DNA of 27,251 nucleotides, taken from the NCBI GenBank assembly GCA_023433615.1, contig JAEZCJ010000178.1, positions 1 to 27,251 on the forward strand, given 5' to 3'. Below, piece by piece: positions 7,104 through 13,911 of this stretch. The stretch comes from Bacillota bacterium. Lineage in GTDB: Bacteria > Bacillota > Bacilli > Paenibacillales > Paenibacillaceae. Under the pieces are notes generated by a model. The model did not search any database. It saw only the letters and a list, made by a program, of their open reading frames with translations, and was not told the origin of the DNA. The position numbers and the translations under genes are program-made. The stretch's first letter is position 1. The number at the start of each line of letters is the position of its first letter.

Positions 7104-7137
7104 TGCGTAATTATACATACGAATGAATAAATATGCA
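7104..7137 (-). promoter_or_regulatory. Tandem ARG boxes (ArgR/AhrC operator)
   Basis: Plus-strand TGAATAAATATGCA (7124-7137) matches the palindromic ARG-box core TGAATnnnnATTCA at 9 of 10 defined positions. A weaker copy, TGCGTAATTATACA, lies at 7104-7117. The two are 20 bases apart, about two helical turns, as in paired ARG boxes. They cover the -35 and -10 of the operon promoter, so bound repressor would exclude RNA polymerase. Confidence 0.75.
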
Positions 7138-7138
7138 A
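7110..7138 (-). promoter_or_regulatory. Sigma-A promoter of the argD-like operon
   Basis: The minus strand has -35 TTGCAT (7138-7133), a 17-base spacer and a perfect -10 TATAAT (7115-7110). Transcription should start near 7103, about 20 bases before the argD-like ATG at 7082. The ARG boxes overlap both hexamers. Confidence 0.88.
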
Positions 7139-7146
7139 TAGGGTAC

Positions 7147-7182
7147 AAAAAGAAACATTCCCGCTCCTGCAAGAATGTTTCT
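7147..7182 (-). terminator. Intrinsic terminator after the serine hydrolase gene
   Basis: On the minus strand AGAAACATTC (7182-7173) pairs perfectly with GAATGTTTCT (7160-7151) and runs into TTTTT. It begins eight bases after the serine hydrolase stop and separates this unit from the ARG-box promoter. Confidence 0.92.
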
Positions 7183-7189
7183 CCTCGTG

Positions 7190-8449
7190 TCAACCTTGCA
7201 ACGGATACCCAAAGAATTGCGGCTTATGATGGCGATCATAGGTGATCCGGTAGGGCTCCTCGCGATCGTAATATCTTCTTGTGAACCGATCCTTCCCTAC
7301 TGGATAGATCTCAATATGCAAGTTCCCCTTGAATCTCGTAAAGTACAACTTTCCCTCAATAAGCTCGATCTGTATTTTGTTCGTCTTGTAAGTACCGCAA
7401 TACGATTCCAGCTCACGCTGACTTAGCCGAATCTCCTGCAGCTTGGCCGGGGCAGCGACATCGACGCCATGCATAATATCCGAGATGGCATTGCCCAGCT
7501 TGTATTGATTGATGCATTCGTTATTGGAGAGAATGATGATGCATAGCTCCTCATCGAAGATGTGCCGAATGTAGGTTGTCATCCCCATATTGTCCCCGCC
7601 ATGCGAGAACATCGCCGTACCATGCCGATTGGATTGCTCCAGGCCATAACAGTAATGGTTGCGATTCGCCTTGAAGTAGCGGTTGTAGCCCTCTTCTGAT
7701 AACATGCGCCGCTCGCTCAAACATCGATGCCACTTATGGAGATCCTCGCAGTTCGACACGATCGCGCCTGCGCCTATACTGAACTTTTCGTTGCTGTACG
7801 GCGCCCGCACGTAATGGTCGTAATCGATGGCATAGTTGAAGGCTCGGCCCTCGATTATCTTTTCCCCGTCATCGACTGTGGTATGGACCATCTGCAGCGG
7901 CTCGAAAATGTTCTTGCTTAAATACGCGTCATAGCTCTTGCCGGACACATGCTCAATGATCCAGGCGAGCAAATGGTAATTCGCATTGTTGTAGTCATAT
8001 CGCTCATCCGGGCTGAATATCGGCTGCTTCTTGAAGTATTTGGCGAAAAATTCGTCCCTTGAATAAGTCAGCCGGTTCTCCTCACCGAAGAAGTCATCGT
8101 CGAAATTGACGAAATTGCAGAGGCCGGACGTATGCGAGAGAAGATGATGGACGGTAATCCGGTCCGAAATGGCCATGTGCTGCGGAAGATAGCGGGTGGC
8201 AGGCTGATCAAGGTTCAGCTGTCCCCTGTCATGCAGGAGCATGATGGCGTAAGCGGTAAATTGCTTGGACACCGAGGCAAGCGAGAACCGCGACTGCGCG
8301 TGATTGGGAATGCCGTGTTCGAGACAAGCATATCCGCCGACTCTCTCGAATACGGCCTCCCCTCCTTGAATCACTTGGATTACGCCGTATAAGTCCCACA
8401 ACTCCAAATACTGCTCTACGTACTGCCGGAGTTTATCGATATTCGACAT
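7190..8449 (-). CDS. Serine hydrolase, beta-lactamase/DD-peptidase class C-like
   Basis: A 419-residue protein of the class C beta-lactamase / penicillin-binding protein fold (beta-lactamase-related serine hydrolase). The catalytic triad motifs are all present: SxxK as S59-V-S-K62 in FSLASVSKQFTAYA, YxN as Y153-N-N155, and HGG at 283-285 in FSHGGDNMGM. LLSHTSGL at 104-111 is another family hallmark. After about residue 345 comes a small beta-rich C-terminal domain typical of these hydrolases. No signal peptide is visible, so it is probably cytoplasmic; the substrate could be a peptide or ester, and it is not necessarily an antibiotic-resistance enzyme. AAGGGGG precedes the ATG, and the GNAT gene ends 12 bases upstream, so the two form an operon ending in the terminator at 7147-7182. 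Confidence 0.9.
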   Translation of the reverse strand: MSNIDKLRQYVEQYLELWDLYGVIQVIQGGEAVFERVGGYACLEHGIPNHAQSRFSLASVSKQFTAYAIMLLHDRGQLNLDQPATRYLPQHMAISDRITVHHLLSHTSGLCNFVNFDDDFFGEENRLTYSRDEFFAKYFKKQPIFSPDERYDYNNANYHLLAWIIEHVSGKSYDAYLSKNIFEPLQMVHTTVDDGEKIIEGRAFNYAIDYDHYVRAPYSNEKFSIGAGAIVSNCEDLHKWHRCLSERRMLSEEGYNRYFKANRNHYCYGLEQSNRHGTAMFSHGGDNMGMTTYIRHIFDEELCIIILSNNECINQYKLGNAISDIMHGVDVAAPAKLQEIRLSQRELESYCGTYKTNKIQIELIEGKLYFTRFKGNLHIEIYPVGKDRFTRRYYDREEPYRITYDRHHKPQFFGYPLQG

Positions 8450-8461
8450 TGTTTAACCCCC

Positions 8462-8938
8462 TTAGAGCCGGAGAGCGGTTACCCGCTCGCCCTCCACGAT
8501 TTCGCCGTTATCGCGAAAACCGAAGCTTTCATAGAGTCGCTTGGCCGGCGCGTTATCTTCCTTATAGGAAATCCAACAGAGTTGGGCCGGCCCTGCCGGG
8601 GACGTGCGGATAAAGTCCAAGATTCGCAGCATGGCTTCCCGTCCATAGCCCCTGTTCTGGTACCGCTTGTCGATCATCAGACGCATGATGCAGTAGTTGT
8701 TGTCTGCGATCGAGGGAAGCTCATACCCCGTGATTCCATAGGCAACCAACACAAATCCGACAGGCTGCTCATCAGCGTAGACGGCATACGGAAACGGATA
8801 TCCCCCATTGGTCGCGAGGACATAGCTGGAAGCCACGCTTGACAGATTGGATGCTACGAAGCGGCGCTGCTCTTCCGAAACCTCAAGTTTAAATATCTCG
8901 CGTCGGTTATCCAGCGTGATGTTTCTAAGCGTAATCAT
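8462..8938 (-). CDS. GNAT family N-acetyltransferase, BltD/PaiA-like
   Basis: A 158-residue GNAT acetyltransferase that would transfer acetyl from acetyl-CoA to an amine. The acetyl-CoA loop is clear: RYQNRGYGREAM at 92-103, following strand CIMRLMIDKRYQ. The C-terminal half has WISYKEDNAPAKRLYESFGF, the usual motif B. Overall layout (DNRREIFKLEVSEEQ at the N-terminus and FRDNGEIVEGERV at the end) resembles spermidine/spermine acetyltransferases such as Bacillus BltD, so a polyamine substrate is plausible but not shown. It is the first gene of a two-gene operon with the serine hydrolase. The 189-base region upstream (8939-9127) is AT-rich, with no convincing full promoter that I could fix and the neighbour's terminator at its far end. 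Confidence 0.88.
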   Translation of the reverse strand: MITLRNITLDNRREIFKLEVSEEQRRFVASNLSSVASSYVLATNGGYPFPYAVYADEQPVGFVLVAYGITGYELPSIADNNYCIMRLMIDKRYQNRGYGREAMLRILDFIRTSPAGPAQLCWISYKEDNAPAKRLYESFGFRDNGEIVEGERVTALRL

Positions 8939-9083
8939 GCAGTGCTTCTCCCTTCAGGATGGATTGCGTCGCGACCGCATCCTTACCATACCGCTTCTCC
9001 GAAAAAAGGAATAGACTTATGTTCAATTTTTTAATAGACTATTATGTATCCATGTCTTTTTTAGGGGTCTACGCAACATTGAT

Positions 9084-9120
9084 AAAAGGCAGCCATCACC
9101 TTGGTGATCGGCTGCCTTTT
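9084..9120. terminator. Intrinsic terminator after the APH-fold kinase gene
   Basis: AAAAGGCAGCC (9084-9094) pairs with GGCTGCCTTTT (9110-9120), extended inward by ATCACC/GGTGAT with one bulged base and a two-base loop. T-runs occur on both strands, so it can act in both directions. It directly follows the stop at 9128 and probably ends the cluster that begins at 12961. Confidence 0.9.
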
Positions 9121-9127
9121 CGGTAGG

Positions 9128-10135
9128 TTAGATGTCCCTAAAAAGAATATCGAGCTGCTCCCAACGTTCCGCAGTGTGAATCATCTCTTCGGCGAAGCGT
9201 GCAGGGGCTGCGCTGAACGATTCGAGCGACGGCCTGATCCACCAGAATGATTCGACGCACCAGACATACTTGATTGCTTTCATGAGCGAGCCCTGCGGCA
9301 GAGGGCGCGTACTGCGGTAGCCTTCGGCAAAAGCGATCGCCGCATCCTTGCGGAATCCGTGCTTATCAAGCGCTCCGGAGAGGATCGCCCGCCCAAGATC
9401 CAGCGTCGGAAACGAATGACGTACCCGGTCGAAATCGACAATGGCGGCAAGTCCCTCTCCTTGGAAGAGGAGGTTGTCTGCCCACAGATCGAGGTGGGTC
9501 CATCCCGGCTTGGGAGGTGCAAGCACATCGTCGCCAAGCGAATCGATGATCGCCTTCTGTAACCTTAGCGCGTATCGGACACCCTCGGAAGCATCACCGG
9601 CCGTATTCCAACATGCCTCCCAGGCGCGCTCCATCTCTGCGCGAGACAGCTGCCAGAGCGGTTCTTCCGTCGGAACTGCCGGTCCAACCCCCGATGCCTC
9701 CGCGGAATCCCAGACGGCGTGCATATGCGCGGCAGCTCGACCCAGCGCGTGCATCCTCTGCTCGGAGATCATGCCTGCAGGTACCATTGCTCCCGGGCAG
9801 CATGTCATGACGGTCATATACCTTCCGCATGGCAGGAGATGCATGCAGCGTCCCTCCGATACCAATGGCTCGGGACACGCCCCGCCAGCTTGATTGAAGA
9901 AGAGCTGCAGTTGCAGCGCGTTCTCGATCTTGCTGCGAAAGTCCGCGGTATGCATGGCATATCGTTCGGGATGATAGCATTTGACGAACAGTCGCCCCTT
10001 GCTCGTCTCGACAATCCACTTTTCGTTAAGCAATCCGCGCCGTATACGTTCAACTGACAGCATCTTAGCCGAGAAGTGAGCGCTCAGCCAACCTGCGACT
10101 TCCCCGATTAGTCGGTCTTCCGTCGTCAACTGCAT
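9128..10135 (-). CDS. Phosphotransferase, aminoglycoside-phosphotransferase fold
   Basis: A 335-residue kinase-fold protein of the APH/choline-kinase/CotS group. Residues 30-56 hold the nucleotide lobe with Lys52 in LFVKCYHPERY. The catalytic loop is WTHLDLWADNLLF (His214, Asp216, Asn221), and the metal-binding Asp is in AIVDFDR (Asp234). The C-terminal helices contain VWCVESFWWIRPSL. Members phosphorylate small molecules such as homoserine, choline, sugars or aminoglycosides; the substrate here cannot be told. Related spore-coat proteins (CotS) share the fold. Its ATG lies 16 bases after the lipoprotein stop, with only a weak Shine-Dalgarno sequence (GCGGTGA), and it is the last gene before the terminator. 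It is probably co-transcribed with the lipoprotein and monooxygenase genes. Confidence 0.82.
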   Translation of the reverse strand: MQLTTEDRLIGEVAGWLSAHFSAKMLSVERIRRGLLNEKWIVETSKGRLFVKCYHPERYAMHTADFRSKIENALQLQLFFNQAGGACPEPLVSEGRCMHLLPCGRYMTVMTCCPGAMVPAGMISEQRMHALGRAAAHMHAVWDSAEASGVGPAVPTEEPLWQLSRAEMERAWEACWNTAGDASEGVRYALRLQKAIIDSLGDDVLAPPKPGWTHLDLWADNLLFQGEGLAAIVDFDRVRHSFPTLDLGRAILSGALDKHGFRKDAAIAFAEGYRSTRPLPQGSLMKAIKYVWCVESFWWIRPSLESFSAAPARFAEEMIHTAERWEQLDILFRDI

Positions 10136-10151
10136 GCACAGTCACCGCTTC

Positions 10152-10664
10152 TCAATCGATATTTTCGATCCCTTGAACCGCTTCCTCTATGAAAAAGATA
10201 TGATACTCTCCGCTTCCCTGCCTGCTGTATCCGATGTCGTCCTCGCAATCCGTCACGTAATACTCTGTTCCGTAAGTGACGCCATAGCTTCCCGTCCGTT
10301 TGGCGAAGGTAAGGCAGGCGGTTTCCCGCACCTCTCTCTTCCCGCCGAATGCATCCCACGTATTATCGTAGACATAGCGTATGGCTTGACCGTCGTACGA
10401 TAGATCGAGATAGATCGGGTCTCCTTCGTCCGTATAGTGGACGACAGTCAACTCGCTGCTCATCTTCCCCTGATAGTCGCGAAGAAAATCTTCCAGCTTG
10501 CCGATATTCGCCGCACCTCCGGGACCGATCGTAACATAGCCGGCCTGCTCAGCCTCCCTGAAGTTCAGGTCGGTATGGCTGGAGGCGCGTGAGCCGCTGC
10601 CGCTGTCGCCGCAGCCCGTCAGCACGACGACAGTAAGCGCTAGGATCGCTAGCTTATTTAGCAT
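10152..10664 (-). CDS. DUF4362 lipoprotein
   Basis: A 170-residue exported lipoprotein. The signal peptide is MLNKLAILALTVVVLTGC, with lipobox LTGC at 15-18 and Cys18 as the lipidation site, so the mature protein is anchored to the outer face of the membrane after a Gly/Ser linker. The mature part has the DUF4362 pattern: GKLEDFLRDYQGK, then SELTVVHYTDEGDPIYLDL, then IRYVYDNTWDAFGG. The two later Cys (in ETACLTFAKR and TDCEDDIGY) may form a disulfide. GAGAGGGGGCG precedes the ATG and overlaps the end of the monooxygenase gene (18-base gap), so it is co-transcribed. The family has no known function. Confidence 0.87.
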   Translation of the reverse strand: MLNKLAILALTVVVLTGCGDSGSGSRASSHTDLNFREAEQAGYVTIGPGGAANIGKLEDFLRDYQGKMSSELTVVHYTDEGDPIYLDLSYDGQAIRYVYDNTWDAFGGKREVRETACLTFAKRTGSYGVTYGTEYYVTDCEDDIGYSRQGSGEYHIFFIEEAVQGIENID

Positions 10665-10682
10665 GGTGAGTTCGCCCCCTCT

Positions 10683-11861
10683 CTACAGCTGCGGCGGCAC
10701 ATAGCCGACCACGCCGTGCAGCCGCCGGACGAATAACGGCGCTGCGGCAGCTCGGAGCCCCGCGTTCCTGACCGCGATGGCCCAAGGGGATTCCAGCTGC
10801 ATCATGCGTCCCATAAGCCGCGATTGCCGTACGATCAAAGCCGTGCGCGGGATGCGCTGCTTGTCATAGGCTAGGAGCGCTGCCGCAAGCTCCGCCCCTG
10901 TCCGGCTGCCGCGAAGCAGGCTGGCCAATACGAGCGCATCCTCCATTGCCTGCGCGCCGCCTTGGCCAAGATTCGGCAGCATGGGATGGGCCGCATCGCC
11001 GAGCAGCGTGACGCTGCCTACGCTCCACTGCCGAAGCGGCTTGCGGTCATGGATCGGATGGAACAGGATATCCGCGGGCGGCGTCGCAGCGATGACGCTC
11101 GGCACGGGAGGGTACCAGTCCCGAAAGGTCTCCGCCGCTATGCGATGCCTCTCTTCGGGGGCATACCTGCGTCCCTCGGGGAGATTGAGCGCCGCGAACC
11201 AAAAGATCCGGCCCTTGCCAAGGTGCGAGAAGCCGAAGCGCGCGCCCGGACCTAACGCCTCGAAGCCGCCGCCTGCCGATACGGGAAACCGCGAATCCTC
11301 ATAGAAGCCGATGCCTCTCAGCGCCGAATAACCCGAGTACAGGAGCCGCGACTTGCCGTAGAGCTGTTCGCGCACCGTGGAATGGACGCCATCCGCTGCG
11401 ATCAGCAAGCCGCACTTCGCCCGCTCGCCACCCGAGAAAGCGACTTCAACCTCATCGCCCTGCTGTTCGAAGGATGCGAGCTTCTTATTCCAGCGAATCG
11501 TTCCGCCAAGCTCCGCGAGCCGCTCATAGAGGATCGCTTGGAGCGTACGCCTATGAATGAGATAGCTTGGCGTGCCGTACCGTGCTTCTTGCTTCGCAAT
11601 AGGGAGCTCTGCCAGCAAATGCCCCTTCCAGGTGCGGATCTCGCCCGTACCGACTCGCGCTCCCGCCTCGCGCACGCGTTCGGACACGCCCAATCGTTCC
11701 AGCGCCTTCATCGCGTTGGCTGCGAGCGCGATGCCTGCCCCGCTCTCGGCAAGCTCCGCGTGCTGCTCGCAGACGACGGCCTCCCATCCGACCGTTCGCA
11801 GCGCGATGGCGGCGCACAGCCCGCCGATCCCGCCTCCAATGATAATCGCTTGACTTGGCAC
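10683..11861 (-). CDS. FAD-dependent aromatic-ring-type monooxygenase
   Basis: A 392-residue group A flavoprotein monooxygenase (salicylate hydroxylase / UbiH-like). The three family signatures are present: GGGIGGL at about 9-15 for FAD binding, the DG motif IAADGVHSTVR (Asp157-Gly158), and the GD motif LLGDAAHPMLPNLGQGG (Gly288-Asp289). Such enzymes use NAD(P)H and O2 to hydroxylate aromatic or polyketide-like substrates; the substrate is unknown. I choose GTG 11861 over GTG 11870, because GGAGGAGG lies nine bases before the former and abuts the latter. No other aromatic-degradation gene is nearby. It follows lrgB by 25 bases and precedes the lipoprotein by 18. Confidence 0.88.
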   Translation of the reverse strand: MPSQAIIIGGGIGGLCAAIALRTVGWEAVVCEQHAELAESGAGIALAANAMKALERLGVSERVREAGARVGTGEIRTWKGHLLAELPIAKQEARYGTPSYLIHRRTLQAILYERLAELGGTIRWNKKLASFEQQGDEVEVAFSGGERAKCGLLIAADGVHSTVREQLYGKSRLLYSGYSALRGIGFYEDSRFPVSAGGGFEALGPGARFGFSHLGKGRIFWFAALNLPEGRRYAPEERHRIAAETFRDWYPPVPSVIAATPPADILFHPIHDRKPLRQWSVGSVTLLGDAAHPMLPNLGQGGAQAMEDALVLASLLRGSRTGAELAAALLAYDKQRIPRTALIVRQSRLMGRMMQLESPWAIAVRNAGLRAAAAPLFVRRLHGVVGYVPPQL

Positions 11862-11886
11862 TCGCCTCACCCTCCTCCATCTATTC

Positions 11887-12582
11887 CTAACGGAACCAGA
11901 CGATAAGCGGCACCGCCGCGATCGAGATGACGAGGCCGGTCAGCGCCATCGCTAGCCCGCTGTACGCCCCCTGCAGCTCCGAATCGCGCAAAACCCTGCC
12001 CGTACCGATGCCATGCGCGGCCGTTCCGATAGCCAATCCGATCGCGAGATCGCTCGATAGCCCGACTCTGCGCAGGAACCAGGCGCCTACCATGCTGCCG
12101 AACAGTCCCGTTATGACGGTGAATACGGCCGCAAGCTCCGGCACCCCGCCGAGAAGCCGCGTTACCTCGATCGAGATCGGCGTCGTCGTCGACTTGGACA
12201 GCATCGAGAGCTGCAACCCGCGATCGCCGCCGAACGCCCATACGAGCGCGCCGTTCGCGGCGATGCTGGACAGCGTGCCCGTTGTGACACCGAGCAAGAT
12301 GGGACGCCAAGCCGCGACGATGCGCGGCCAATGCAGGTAGAGCGGCACGGCGAGCGCTACCGTCGCGGGACCCATCAAGAAAGTAATCCATTGGCCGCCG
12401 GCCTGGTAGGACGAATAGGGGATGCGGAAAATCAGCAGCAGCGCGATCAAGCAAGCCGAGCTGACGAGCACGGGATGCAGGCTCGGATAGCGGCGAACCA
12501 GACGCAGCGACAGCATATAGACGATAAGCGTCACTCCGACCCCGAATGCCGGATGCGCATAGAAGCTAGACAGAGAGGTCAT
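11887..12582 (-). CDS. lrgB: LrgB/CidB family membrane protein
   Basis: A 231-residue integral membrane protein with about seven hydrophobic segments. Family hallmarks include FLMGPATVALAVPLY, the glycine-rich GVTTGTLSSIAANGALVWAFG, LSMLSKSTTTPISIEV, and the C-terminal TAAHGIGTGRVLRDSELQGA. LrgAB/CidAB pairs were described as holin/antiholin-like regulators of murein hydrolase activity; some members, such as PftAB of B. subtilis, move pyruvate. The start at 12582 is supported by GGAGG nine bases upstream and gives the usual family length; a longer frame to 12681 only overlaps lrgA. It overlaps lrgA by 17 bases, so the two are translated together. Confidence 0.92.
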   Translation of the reverse strand: MTSLSSFYAHPAFGVGVTLIVYMLSLRLVRRYPSLHPVLVSSACLIALLLIFRIPYSSYQAGGQWITFLMGPATVALAVPLYLHWPRIVAAWRPILLGVTTGTLSSIAANGALVWAFGGDRGLQLSMLSKSTTTPISIEVTRLLGGVPELAAVFTVITGLFGSMVGAWFLRRVGLSSDLAIGLAIGTAAHGIGTGRVLRDSELQGAYSGLAMALTGLVISIAAVPLIVWFR

Positions 12583-12961
12583 GACGTTCAGCCTCCTTGT
12601 CCGGGATGCGATGCTGCGCTTCGCGGTCTCGGTTACGCTCCAGCAGCTTGACCGTCCCGCCGCTCGCGAGCAGCACGACAAGCGTGCCGATTATGACGGC
12701 CGCCGACACGGGCAGCCATGCTTCCGCCAGCACGCGATAATAGAGCATAACGCCGACCACGACCGGCACGAACAAGAGCATCATGTGCGATAACAGCAGC
12801 TGTGCGGCCTCCTTGATCCAGTCCAGCTTCACCCAGCCGAGCCGCAGCGAGACGAATAGCGCGGCCATCCCGAGCACCTGCCCCGGAATCGGCAGCGAAA
12901 CGGCACGCGCAACGAGCTCGCCCAGCAGCCAGAACGCCATTAACCATACAAAACCTTTCAC
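12566..12961 (-). CDS. lrgA: CidA/LrgA family holin-like protein
   Basis: A 131-residue membrane protein with four hydrophobic segments. Family signatures are LPIPGQVLGMAALF and LLLSHMMLLFVPVVVGVM. It starts at GTG 12961, with GAGGAGAG six bases upstream. It is the small partner of LrgB and heads the minus-strand cluster of five genes. The usual LytSR-type regulator is absent; the two-component system across the divergent 257-base region is OmpR-type instead. That region (12962-13218) holds the regulator's promoter, but I could not fix a convincing promoter for lrgA on the minus strand. Confidence 0.9.
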   Translation of the reverse strand: MKGFVWLMAFWLLGELVARAVSLPIPGQVLGMAALFVSLRLGWVKLDWIKEAAQLLLSHMMLLFVPVVVGVMLYYRVLAEAWLPVSAAVIIGTLVVLLASGGTVKLLERNRDREAQHRIPDKEAERHDLSV

Positions 12962-13158
12962 GAAGTTCTCTCCTCATGATGCAAGTGATTCATCACTACT
13001 TCGAGGCGAAGGACGGCATCTCCTGCCCGAAGCGCATTCGGAGCGAGACAATCCCTGCTACCCGCTCAACTTTTCGAGATTCCTTGCGGCTTCCGCCGCC
13101 TGCTGGCAAATTCTGGCATACGATCGGCGAGTTTGAGTGCCTACATCCTCTCGAGCCC

Positions 13159-13191
13159 TTTCAGCTCATTTTCAGCCACGCATGCCATAAT
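13159..13191 (+). promoter_or_regulatory. Promoter with two 11-bp-spaced TTTCAGC repeats (likely autoregulatory)
   Basis: TTTCAGC occurs at 13159-13165 and again at 13170-13176, exactly 11 bases apart. The -10 CATAAT lies at 13186-13191. The repeats occupy the place of a -35 element. Direct repeats at one-turn spacing are the usual site of OmpR/PhoB-type regulators, so the response regulator encoded 28 bases downstream probably binds here. The same arrangement precedes the secreted protein at 19016. Confidence 0.55.
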
Positions 13192-13218
13192 GGAGGGAAT
13201 AGAACGGAGGAATCGCGC

Positions 13219-13911
13219 ATGCAACCCAATCCCTTGAAGAATGTACGCATCCTGCTCGTCGATGACGAGCCTCATATTCTGCAGTTCCTTGAGCTCGGCC
13301 TCACGAATGAAGGCTTCGAGATCCGAACCGCATCGAACGGGCTGGAAGCCGTCAACCTGACTGCCGAATTCGAGCCGCAGGTCGTTATCCTGGATGTCAT
13401 GATGCCCGGCATCGACGGCTTCGAAGCGTGCCGCATGCTGAAGAAGAGCGGGCAGAACGTCGCCGTCATCATGCTGACGGCCAAGGACGAGGTCGATGAC
13501 CGCGTGCGGGGCTTGACGCTTGGCGCGGACGACTACGTCGTGAAGCCGTTCAGCTTCGAGGAGCTGCTCGCCCGTATCCATGCCCGGCTGCGCAATCAAT
13601 TTCCCGGCCTCTTCGGGGAGGTCGCGTTTGGACCCTTCCGCCTGAACGACCGGCGTAAGGAGATCGTCTACCAAGGCAGCGTGCTCGAACTGTCGCCGAC
13701 GGAATACGGGCTGCTTCGTTTTCTCGTCGTCAATCACGGCATCGTGTTGAGCAAGGCGAAAATTCTGGATACGGTGTGGGGATACGATTTTGGCGGGGAG
13801 GAAAATATCGTCGAAGTGTATATTCGTTCTCTGCGCGACAAGCTGTCCGATAAGGAACACCGCCTCATTCGCACGCTGCGGGGCTCCGGCTACAGGGTCG
13901 ATCTCCCATGA
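13219..13911 (+). CDS. OmpR/PhoB-family response regulator
   Basis: A 230-residue DNA-binding response regulator. The receiver domain (about 9-122) has the acidic pair Asp15-Asp16, phospho-acceptor Asp59 in VILDVMMPGIDGFE, Thr87 and Lys109. The winged-helix output domain (about 135-230) includes LSPTEYGLLRFLVVN, ILDTVWGYDF, and the recognition region ENIVEVYIRSLRDKL followed by IRTLRGSGYRVD. The start at 13219 is chosen for the strong ACGGAGGA site; the reading frame extends 81 codons further upstream through the promoter and is not coding. Its TGA overlaps the kinase ATG (ATGA), so the pair is translationally coupled. It probably regulates itself and the secreted protein at 19016 through TTCAGC repeats. 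Confidence 0.95.
   Translation: MQPNPLKNVRILLVDDEPHILQFLELGLTNEGFEIRTASNGLEAVNLTAEFEPQVVILDVMMPGIDGFEACRMLKKSGQNVAVIMLTAKDEVDDRVRGLTLGADDYVVKPFSFEELLARIHARLRNQFPGLFGEVAFGPFRLNDRRKEIVYQGSVLELSPTEYGLLRFLVVNHGIVLSKAKILDTVWGYDFGGEENIVEVYIRSLRDKLSDKEHRLIRTLRGSGYRVDLP

Noticed and set aside
7083..7193. 37-codon N-terminal extension of the argD-like gene
   Set aside because: It would translate through the TATAAT promoter, the ARG boxes and the neighbouring terminator.
12976..13218. 81-codon N-terminal extension of the response regulator
   Set aside because: Regulator homology and a strong ribosome binding site begin at 13219; the extension covers the repeat promoter.
12962..13218. Possible LytSR-type control of lrgAB by the adjacent two-component system
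   Set aside because: The neighbouring regulator has an OmpR winged helix, not a LytTR domain, and its candidate repeats lie about 200 bases from lrgA.
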